Notes under the pieces: generated by a model
What the model was told of the DNA's origin: nothing
Seen by the model: the letters and a program-made list of their open reading frames with translations, nothing else
Databases searched by the model: none
Assembly (NCBI GenBank): GCA_964017235.1
Contig: OZ024927.1
Coordinates: forward strand, 24,943,160-25,007,159
DNA length: 64,000 bases
Source: Sabellastarte sp. h YS-2021
Taxonomy: Eukaryota; Annelida; Polychaeta; Sabellida; Sabellidae
Direction: 5' to 3'
Shown here: one piece after another, positions 55,770-64,000 of the stretch
Layout of the letters: every line of letters begins with the position of its first letter
Position numbering within the stretch: the stretch's first letter is position 1
Made by a program: the position numbers and the translations under genes

Positions 55770-56885
55770 CGAATTTTCCAAATAAGGAAAACACAAAAAT
55801 GCTTATATCTCAAAAACCGTGCTAGATAGAGCGATTTCGACGAAATTTTTGATCCGCAGGGTATCTCTGCGGAGTAGTTTTCCCAATTTTCAAAAAATTT
55901 TTCTCTCGCCCAAAATGGCGGCCATTTTGAATTTTCGAAATTTTCGCAAAAATTGCAAAACATAAAAATGCTTATATCTCAAAAACCGTGCTAGATAGAG
56001 CAATTTTGACAAAATTTTTGACCCGCAGGATATCTCTGCAGAGTACTTTTCCCAATTTTCAAAAAATTTTTGTCTCACCAAAAATGGCGGCCATTTTGAA
56101 TTTTCGAAATTTTCGCAAAAATTGCAAAACACAAAAATGCTTATATCTCGAAAACCGTGCTAGATAGAGCGATTTCGACGAAATTTTTGACCCACAGGGT
56201 ATCTCTGCAGAGTAGTTATCCCAATTTTGAAAAAAATTTTTATCTCGCCAAAAATGGCGGCCATTTTGAATTTTCGAATTTTTCGCAAAAATTGCAAAAC
56301 ATAAAAATGCTTATATCTCGAAAACCCTGCTAGATAGAGCGATTTCGACGAAATTTTTGACCCACAGGGTATATCTGCAGAGTAGCCATGCCAATTTTCA
56401 AAAAAATTTTATCTCGCCAGAAATGGCGGCCATTTTGAATTTTCGAATTTTTCGCAAAAGTTGCAAAACACAAAAATGCTTGTATCTCAAAAACCCTGCT
56501 AGATAGAGCGATTTTGACGAAATTTTTGACCCGCAGGGTATCTCTGCAGAGTAGCCATGCCTATTTTCAAACAAAAAATTTCTCGCAAAAAATGGCGGCC
56601 ATTTTGAATTTTCGAATTTTTCGCAAAATTGCAAAACACAAAAATGCTTATATCTCGAAAACCGTGCTAGATAGAGCGATTTCGACGAAATTTTTGACCC
56701 ACTGGGTATCTCTGCAGAGTAGCCATGCCAATTTTCAAAAAAATTTTATCTTGCCAAAAATGGCGGCCATTTTGAATTTCGAATTTTTGCGCAAAAATTG
56801 CAAAACACAAAAATGCTAATATTTCGAAAACCGTGCTACATAGAGCGATTTCGACGAAATTTTTTATCTTCAGGGTATCTCTGCA
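55770..56885 (+). repeat. 169-bp tandem array, first block
   Basis: Monomers contain aaaatggcggccattttgaa, attgcaaaacacaaaaatgc, ttatatctcgaaaaccgtgc and tagatagagcgatttcgacg; aaaatggcgg recurs at 55912, 56081, 56251, 56420 and 56588, about 169 bp apart. It ends at a variant monomer with ttatcttcagggtatctctg that abuts the 133-bp array. Confidence 0.93.
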
Positions 56886-56889
56886 GAGC

Positions 56890-58050
56890 AGCTATCCCAA
56901 AGAGCTTTCACTTGGTGAAGTTTCAGACCCATAGCTAATTGCTCACCTACTCAAAAAGAGTAAATGCGAATTACCTCTAAAAGTATTGCAGATGGCCAAT
57001 TTTTCTCAAATAACTCATTCACCTACTTTTGGAAGAGCTTTCACATGGTGAAGTTTCAGACCCATAGCCAATTACTCACCTACTCAAAATGAGTAAATGC
57101 GAATTATCTCTAAAAGTATTGCAGATAGCCAATTTTTCTCAAATAACTCATTCACCTACTTTTGGGAGAACTTTCACATGGTGAAGTTTCAGACCCATAG
57201 CTAATTATTTACCTACTCAAAATGAGTAAATGCTAATTATCTGTAAAAGTATTGCGGATACCCAATTTTTATCAAATAATTCATTCATCTACTTGTGGGA
57301 GAGCTTTCACATGGTGAAGTTTCAGACCCATAGCTAATTACTCACCTACTCAAAATGAGTAAATGCGAATTATCTCTAAAAGTATTGCAGATAGCCAATT
57401 TTTCTCAAATAACTCATTCACCTACTTTTGGGAGAGCTTTCACTTGGTAAAGTTTCAGACCCATAGCTAATTACTCACCTACTCAAAATGAGTAAATGCG
57501 AATTATCTCTAAAAGTATTGCAGATAGCCAATTTTTCTCAAATAACTCATTCACCTACTTTTGGGAGAGCTTTCACTTGGTGAAGTTTCAGACCCATAGC
57601 TAATTACTCACCTACTCAAAATGAGTAAATGCGAATTATCTCTAAAAGTATTGCAGATAGCCAATTTTTGTCAAATTAATCATTCACCTACTTTTGGGAG
57701 AGCTTTCACTCGGTGAAGTTTCAGACCCATAGCTAATTACTCACCTACTCAAAATGAGTAAATGCGAATTATCTCTAAAAGTATTGCAGATAGCCAATTT
57801 TTCTCAAATAACTCATTCACCTACTTTTGGCAGAGCTTTCACTTGGTGAAGTTTCAGACCCATAGCTATTTACTCACCTACTGAAAATGAGTAAATGTGA
57901 ATTATCTCTAAAAGTATTGCAGATAGCCAATTTTTCTCAAATAACTCATTCACCTACTTTTGGGAGAGCTTTCACTTGGTGAAGTTTCAGACCCATAGAT
58001 AATTATTCACCTACTCAAAATGAGTAAATGTGAATTATCTCTTAATAGTA
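56890..58050 (+). repeat. 133-bp tandem array, first block
   Basis: About nine monomers of the same family as at 18.0-19.0 kb (gagtaaatgcgaattatctc, taaaagtattgcagatagcc, gagctttcacttggtgaag). It stops within a monomer at about 58052, where unrelated sequence begins. Confidence 0.93.
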
Positions 58051-58052
58051 TG

Positions 58053-59062
58053 CCATTTATTACTACCAAACATTTATTAGTAATTTTAGTAACAACAATA
58101 CACAACAAGGTAGAAATAAAGGGTACAAGCCCCCTATACAGGCAATCAAATAGAAATAATGAATGAAGGTAGTACATAAATGGGCTGGGACCCATATTAT
58201 TTAAAAGAGGGTATGGGTGGGCGGGTAATCATTGCCCATATATCAGAAAGGCACAATATTTTAAAAACTACACCAACTTTTATACACTAACCCAGACAGC
58301 ACCAAGGCCTGCATTCTAAATATAACTGAATTTTTGACATAAAATCACTCACTTTCAATCAACCTTCACATCCACCTAATTTGCATAAAATCACTCATGA
58401 GTGCACCAAGGGTGGCCAGGTCACCCATATTAACAACTCACATGTCCATATACTAGGACCAACATAACTAAAATACAGTAAAACTTCAACAATTAGCCAA
58501 ATACCAAATTCACAGTCAATTGCTACATAAGTTAATTCACAGAGGTATGATCCCAATAACATCAAACTGAAATCAGTTGAAACAACTGAACCACAGTCCT
58601 ACATGTTCTTGGTCAGACTTGACCCCATATTAGTGATATACTTAAACTCAATGCAGAGAATAGGCAAGATAATTGTGGAGTTGAACCCAACCCCTATGGC
58701 CATTGATTCAGTATATGGGCCAATGATAATAATGGAGTTAAACATGCACCTGCATTTAGATGCATAATGAAATGGTGGAAAGATTCCAGCACTGAACTAC
58801 AGTGAAGAATCTTGAAACAAAACTCGCCTCTTACATGGCCATCCCATGAAAGGTCAAATACAGGTCAAGGTGACTACTAATTAGAACTTGAAAGGAAGGA
58901 GTAAGATAGAGTGATGTGAGCCAAACCAAAGCAACCCCAAGAGTCAATTCACAAAAACAAGATCATATATTTTGGGCCATTTATTACTACCAAACATTTA
59001 TTAGTAATTTTAGTAACAACAATACACAAGGTAGAAATAAAGGGTACAAGACCCAAGCCCAA
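58053..59062. mobile_element. 1-kb insertion flanked by about 80-bp direct repeats
   Basis: The segment gccatttattactaccaaac, atttattagtaattttagta, acaacaatacacaa, ggtagaaataaagggtacaa starts at 58053 and recurs near 58977, so about 840 bp of other sequence lie between two direct copies. There is no coding capacity. It joins a 133-bp monomer on the left and a 169-bp monomer on the right. It could be a small element with terminal direct repeats, or the product of unequal exchange that also made the duplication of the flanking arrays. Confidence 0.6.
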
Positions 59063-59610
59063 ATGAACCCGCAGGGTATCTCTGCAGAGTAGTTATCCCA
59101 ATTTTGAAAAAATTTTTCTCTCGCCAAAAATGGCGGCCATTTTGAATTTTCGAATTTTTCGCAAAAATTGCAAAACATAAAAATGCTTATATCTCGAAAA
59201 CCCTGCTAGATAGAGCGATTTCGACGAAATTTTTGACCCACAGGGTATATCTGCAGAGTAGCCATGCCAATTTTCAAAAAAATTTTGTCTCGCCAAAAAT
59301 GGCGGCCATTTTGAATTTTCGAATTTTTCGCAAAAATTGCAAAACACAAAAATGCTTATATCTCAAAAACCCTGCTAGATAGAGCGATTTTGACGAAATT
59401 TTTGACCCGCAGGGTATCTCTGCAGAGTAGCCATGCCAATTTTCAAACAAAAAATTTCTCGCAAAAAATGGCGGCCATTTTGAATTTTCGAATTTTTGCG
59501 CAAAAATTGCAAAACACAAAAATGCTAATATTTCGAAAACCGTGCTACATAGAGCGATTTCGACGAAATTTTTTATCTTCAGGGTATCTCTGCAGAGCAG
59601 CTATCCCAAA
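59063..59610 (+). repeat. 169-bp tandem array, second block
   Basis: About three monomers (aaaatggcgg near 59128, 59297 and 59466), ending in the same variant monomer, ttatcttcagggtatctctg, as the first block. Confidence 0.92.
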
Positions 59611-60815
59611 GAGCTTTCACTTGGTGAAGTTTCAGACCCATAGCTAATTGCTCACCTACTCAAAGAGAGTAAATGCGAATTACCTCTAAAAGTATTGCAG
59701 ATGGCCAATTTTTCTCAAATAACTCATTCACCTACTTTTGGAAGAGCTTTCACATGGTGAAGTTTCAGACCCATAGCCAATTACTCACCTACTCAAAATG
59801 AGTAAATGCGAATTATCTCTAAAAGTATTGCAGATAGCCAATTTTTCTCAAATAACTCATTCACCTACTTTTGGGAGAGCTTTCACTTGGTGAAGTTTCA
59901 GACCCATAGCTAATTACTCACCTACTCAAAATGAGTGAATGCGAATTATCTCTAAAAGTATTGCAGATAGCCAATTTTTCTCAAATTAATCATTCACCTA
60001 CTTTTGGGAGAGCTTTCACTTGGTGAAGTTTCAGACCCATAGCTAATTACTCGTCTACTCAAAATGAGTAAATGCGAATTATCTCTAAAAGTATTGCAGA
60101 TAGCCAATTTTTCTCAAATAACTCATTCACCTACTTTTGGGAGAGCTTTCACTTGGTGAAGTTTCAGACCCATAGCAAATTACTCACCTACTCAAAATGA
60201 GTAAATGTGAATTATCTCTAAAAGTATTGCAGATAGCCAATTTTTCTCAAATAACTCATTCACCTACTTTTGGCAGAGCTTTCACTTGGTGAAGTTTCAG
60301 ACCCATAGCTAATTATTCACCTACTCAAAATGAGTAAATGTGAATTATCTCTAAAAGTATTGCAGATAGCCAATTTTTCTCAAATAACTCATTCACCTAC
60401 TTTTGGGAGAGCTTTCACTCTGTGAAGTTTCAGACCCATAGCTATTTATTCACCTGCTCAAAATGAGTAAATGCTAATTATCTGTAAAAGTATTGCGGAT
60501 ACCCAATTTTTATCAAATACTCATTCACCTACTTGTGGGAGAGCTTTCACATGGTGAAGTTTCAGACCCATAGCTAATTACTCACCTACTCAAAATGAGT
60601 AAATGCGAATTATCTCTAAAAGTATTGCAGATAGCCAATTTTTCTCAAATAACTCATTCACCTACTTTTGGGAGAGCTTTCACTTGGTGAAGTTTCAGAC
60701 CCATAGATAATTATTCACCTACTCAAAATGAGTAAATGTGAATTATCTCTTAATAGTATTGCAGATAGCCAATTTTTCTCAAATAACTCATTCACCTACT
60801 TTTGGAAGACCTTTC
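59610..60815 (+). repeat. 133-bp tandem array, second block
   Basis: About nine monomers. The first ones carry the same diagnostic differences (ctaattgctcacc, ttacctctaaaag, gcagatggcc) as the start of the first block at 56.9 kb, showing that the whole [169][133] junction was duplicated at a distance of about 2.7 kb. Confidence 0.92.
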
Positions 60816-61320
60816 ACACACGAAAATGAAAAATTGTGAATATCTCGGAAAAGCTATTTCTTCTGCTTTAATGCTCGGCGGGAGATACACACCACGGCAG
60901 TGGTCTTGACAAAAAATTTTGTCTCCCCAAAAATGGTGGCCATTTTGAATTTTCAAAGTTTTTGCAAAACACAAAAATGCTTATATCTCGTAAACCGTGC
61001 TATATGGAGTGAACTCAACAAAATTTTGGATCTGCTGGGTATCTCTGCAGAGTAGCCATGCCAATTTTCAAAATATTTTTGTCTCGCCAAATATAGCGGA
61101 CATTTTTAATTTTTTTATTTTTTGCAAAACACAAAAATGCTTATATCTTGAAAACCGTGCTAGATAGAGCAGACTGCGCTGACTTTGGTTGCCACAACAG
61201 TATAAGGCTAGAAACGAAGCATTTTCTTAATACTTTAGCACTCACCTTTATATCCTTTTCGGGACGCTTTGTTTTTGCTATGCAAAAACATTATCTTTTT
61301 TTTTGCGAGCGATCCTCTAG
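60816..61320 (+). repeat. Diverged 169-bp monomers and 3' end of the nested element
   Basis: Three older, divergent monomers (aaaatggtggccattttgaa near 60929, atatagcggacattttt near 61090) precede the subterminal repeat, hairpin and CTAG of the nested Helentron-like element. Confidence 0.8.
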
Positions 61321-62515
61321 TTGGTCCTAGAGGTTTGGGATGGTAAACCAATATATAGAAAATCATGGGCTGGAAATCTTGTGGTGAGGTCGGATTTGAC
61401 CTTGGGCCCCTCCTTCTAGGTCAAACGATGACAGCCAAACTTAAAAGTGCTTATAACTCGCTTATTATTGGTCCTAGAGGTTTGGGATGGTAAACCAATA
61501 TGTAGGAAATCATGGGCTGGGAATCTTCTGGTGTGGTCGGATTTGACCTTGGGCCCCTCCTTCAAGGTCAAACGAGGATAGCCAAAGATAAAAGTGCTTA
61601 TAACTCGCTTATTATTGGTCCTAGAGGTTTGGGATGGTAAACCAATATATAGAAAATCATGGGCTGGAAATCTTGTGGTGAGGTCGGATTTGACCTTGGG
61701 CCCCTCATTCAAGGTCAAACGAGGGCAGCCAAACTTAAAAGTGCTTATAACTCGCTTATTATTGGTCCTAGAGGTTTGGGATGGTAAACCAGCATATAGA
61801 AAATCATGGGCTGGGAATCTTCTGGTGTGGTCGGATTTGACCTTGGGCCCCTCCTTCAAGGTCAAATGAGGATAGCCAAAGGTAAAAGTGCCTATAACTC
61901 GCTTATTATTGGTCATAGAAGTTTGGGATGGTAAACCAACATATAGGAAATCATGGGCTGGGAATCTTCTGGTGTGGTCGGATTTGACCTTGGGCCCCTC
62001 ATTCAAGGTCAAATGAGGGCAGCCAAACTTAAAAGTGCTTATAACTCGCTTATTATTGGTCCTAGAGGTTTGTCATGGTAAACCAGCATATAGAAAATCA
62101 TGTGCTGGGAATCTTCTGGTGTGGTCGGATTTGACCTTGGGCCCCTCCTTCAAGGTCAAATGAGGATAGCCAAACTTAAAAGTACTTTTAACTCGCTTAT
62201 TATTGGTCCTAGAGGTTTGGGATGGTAAACCAACACATTTGAAATCATGGGCTAGGAATCTTCTGGTGTGGTTGGATTTGACTTTGGGCCCCACGGTCAA
62301 GGTCAAATGAGGACAGCCAAACTAAAAAGTGCTTATAACTCGCTTATTATTGGTCCTAGATGTTTGGGATGGTAAACCAACATATAGGAAATCATGCGCT
62401 GGGAATCTTCTGGTGTGGTCGGATTTGACCTTGGGCCCCTCCTTCAAGGTCAAATGAGGATAGCCAAACTTAAAAGTGCTTATAACTCGCTTATTATTGG
62501 TCCTAGAGGTTTTGG
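61321..62515 (+). repeat. 147-bp tandem array, right part
   Basis: About eight monomers of the same family as 54.7-55.4 kb, beginning ttggtcctagaggtttggg immediately after the nested element's CTAG. The minus-strand frame of 198 codons here is a repeat artefact. Confidence 0.93.
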
Positions 62516-62572
62516 TGCATTGTCTTTACGGTGGATACAATTTGCATCGGTTCTCCGATGCGCTAGGTCTAG

Positions 62573-63460
62573 TTTTCATAGATGCATTAAACCTGGGTTG
62601 ATGATCCCATCTAAAAGCATCACAGTCAGTGGCTTTTGGACAGTTCAAAAGTATATTTTACATTTCAATGTCCTACAACTGAAGGCAGTGTGTTTAGCCC
62701 TTAAAAGCTTTCAGGACAAATTATATACAAAAGAATTCTGATAGCATCAGACAACGCCACTGTGTTTGGTTATCTGAACAAACAAAAGAGGGGGGGGGGG
62801 ACATGTACCTCCTAGTTTGGCGCATCTTGGCGTACTGCAATCCTTGAAATTTACTCAAAAGAGACAGACATATTGTGGGTTGCTTAAATATTATAGCCAA
62901 CATCCTCTTCAGAAGGGACAAAGGCTTGGCACATCTTGGCCTACTGCAATCCTTGAAATATTCTCATATGAGCCAGATATATTCAGGGTTGTCTAAATGT
63001 CATGACAGTCAGCCTCTCCAGAAAGGACAATATAATACAGACAGGGTGGTCTCTTCATCTTAAAATGTTCCATTTGCTTTGCATAGTTTGGCAAATACCA
63101 ATGGTAGAGATGTTGCCACCAATATGAATCACAATCTTCCACTCTATGTTTTGCCAGTCTCTGATGCAAATGCTCTGAATATAGATGCATTAAACATCTT
63201 GTTGGAGGGTCTGGACTGCTATGCCTTTTGTCCTGTACCACTCATTCCAAAAAGTCATTGAACAAGTGAACACCAGGTGCAAAATGATTGTAGTGGCCCC
63301 ACGGTGGCCCATGATGCATTGGTTTTGGGATCTGGTGAATCAATCAACCAAACCTCCATTACAGCTACTTCACTGGTCTCAGAAACAGCCATTCAGTCAG
63401 AAATACCATCGGAATCTGTTGCATTGATACCTTCATGCTTGGCACCTTAACACCACTCAG
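62573..63460 (+). pseudogene. DIRS RNase H and linker region (right part of the split DIRS)
   Basis: Directly after the Helentron-like insertion: FIDALNLG (from TDAS-type motif), LHFNVLQLKAVCLALKSFQD (62660-62718), IASDNATVFGYLNKQKRGG (62742-62798), LNIIANILFRRDKGLAHL (62880-62940), ATNMNHNLPLYVLPVSDANA (63118-63172), then CKMIVVAPRWPMMHWFWDLV (63277-63338). These are the same landmarks as in the copy at 28.5-29.2 kb. Two copies of a segment near 62816 and 62934 (cttggc-tactgcaatcctt) indicate a small internal duplication. Stops and frameshifts are common; inactive. Confidence 0.85.
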
Positions 63461-63589
63461 AATCACTTAAATTATTCCCTGAGCAGGTGGTAGAGAGATA
63501 TAGGGCATCTCAAGGACCCTCATCTTGGAAATGTATGAGTCAAGATGGGCCATTTGAGCTCTGGTACCAACAAAATAAGGTGGTCATCT

Positions 63590-64000
63590 CAGAGCCTACT
63601 GTCTCAAATATATCAGATTTTTTGATCCACTTACTTTCAAAAAAATCTGAAACCTGCCACTAATGCTGGCTTCAAAGCAGCCATAGCCGATCATTTATAT
63701 CTTTTTGGGCAGGAGTTGAGCAAAAGCCTGGATCCTAATAGTGTTTATAGAGATAAGCCCACTGCCAACAGAGGTGTAGCATCAAGGGATTTGCCTTTGC
63801 TTCTGTTGGTTTTCACAAAGGCTCCTTATTAACCTTTAAAGGAGGTCAGTCTAAAAAAGTTTCACTTGCAAGACTGTTGCAATGGCATTGGCATCTGGCA
63901 AAAACAAGGTAAAATGTATTCTGGGACTTTGGCTCCTTCAGACACAAGCCTCATTGGAAGGAGGTTACAGTTTCTCCCTCCTCCTACCTTTTCAGCAAAG
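63590..64000 (+). pseudogene. DIRS tyrosine recombinase relic, runs off the window
   Basis: The text KPATNAGFKAAIADHLYLF, DPNSVYRDKPTANRGVASRD, LPLLLLVFTKAPY and LKEVSLKKFHLQDC corresponds to the N-terminal part of DIRS recombinases (compare LHPSTIDGYRSAIAD at 29.5 kb and ELTKAPFKPM at 31.0 kb). The frame breaks after KAPY and again before the LALASGK motif. The catalytic C-terminus lies beyond 64000. Confidence 0.75.

Larger units (their letters stand above)
55411..61320 (+). mobile_element. Nested Helentron-like element with 169-bp and 133-bp arrays
   Basis: The 5' end is the perfect palindrome aagcgtcccgcaagggacgc tt (55411-55432). Its first ten bases recur in reverse complement (cgggacgctt, near 61260-61269) as a subterminal repeat, followed by a gtttttgc/gcaaaaac hairpin and CTAG at 61317-61320. 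Left flank attatt and right flank ttggtcctagagg rejoin the 147-bp array of the host element exactly. The interior is [169-bp array][133-bp array], then a 1-kb insertion, then a second [169][133] block. No coding capacity. It is younger than the element it interrupts. Confidence 0.85.
54433..62572 (+). mobile_element. Helentron-like element with 147-bp array, split by a second element
   Basis: The 5' terminus ttgtatccacc (54433-54443) is followed by a CCG-rich run and gtgtagagagatttt. Its exact reverse complement ggtggatacaa (62530-62540) lies near the 3' end, followed by the hairpin gcatcggttctccgatgc and terminal CTAG (62569-62572), then TTTT. Between the ends lies the 147-bp array, interrupted from 55411 to 61320 by another Helentron-like element. 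Both flanks are DIRS: reverse transcriptase on the left, RNase H (FIDA at 62577) on the right. Removing the element rejoins them, which proves the boundaries to within a few bases. Confidence 0.85.

Overview
The window is animal nuclear DNA, AT-rich, with small exons in large introns and a very high load of mobile elements. The mixture (DIRS-type retrotransposons, Helentron-like elements packed with tandem repeats and resembling the 'pearl' elements of oysters, tRNA-derived SINEs, a CR1/L2-group LINE, hAT and TA-type MITEs) fits a lophotrochozoan, most likely a bivalve mollusc. That assignment is inference; no species is claimed.

One host gene is recognisable, on the + strand: the 3' half of a receptor-type protein tyrosine phosphatase with one catalytic domain (R3-like: PTPRB/J/O/H and PTP10D group). 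Exons in order are A, B, C (6.07-10.90 kb; three versions of the same segment, QGPL to IVMxT), D (13.87 kb; KCxxYWP), E1 and E2 (14.99 and 21.80 kb; two versions of the WPD-loop segment that carries the catalytic Cys), F (22.57 kb; AGVGRTGTF) and G (25.68 kb; QTEDQY end and an acidic tail with two YxN sites). A tiny last exon may lie at 42.95 kb. The upstream part of the gene is outside the window. The main candidate for an undescribed system is this pair of duplicated-exon clusters inside a phosphatase catalytic domain. All copies are open, have splice sites and share phase, so up to 3 x 2 enzyme isoforms could be made. Variable exons have weak donors and constitutive exons D and F have perfect ones. 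A strong intronic hairpin sits just before D.

The rest is layered mobile DNA. 1-4.7 kb: DIRS relic ending in its inverted-repeat terminus. 15.7-19.3 kb: Helentron-like element with 204-, 155/310-, 133- and 147-bp tandem arrays, in the E1-E2 intron. 23.5-25.5 kb: two shorter tandem arrays. 25.96-34.41 kb: DIRS element bounded by inverted terminal repeats, containing a second DIRS fragment and a 1875-bp hAT insertion with an 8-bp target duplication; this DIRS sits in a minisatellite (25.86-25.96 and 34.43-35.9 kb) that starts at the end of exon G. 37.3 kb: SINE. 38.4-41.4 kb: broken CR1/L2 LINE. 42-50 kb: intron or 3' UTR with MITEs and a poly-C tract. 50.2-53.5 kb: Helentron-like element with a 351-bp array. 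53.46-64 kb: another DIRS relic (RT, RNase H, tyrosine recombinase), split by an 8.1-kb Helentron-like element which is itself split by a 5.9-kb one.

All transposon coding regions here carry frameshifts, stops or lost catalytic residues, so none looks autonomous. Coordinates come from reading the sequence by eye; repeat-array edges are approximate.
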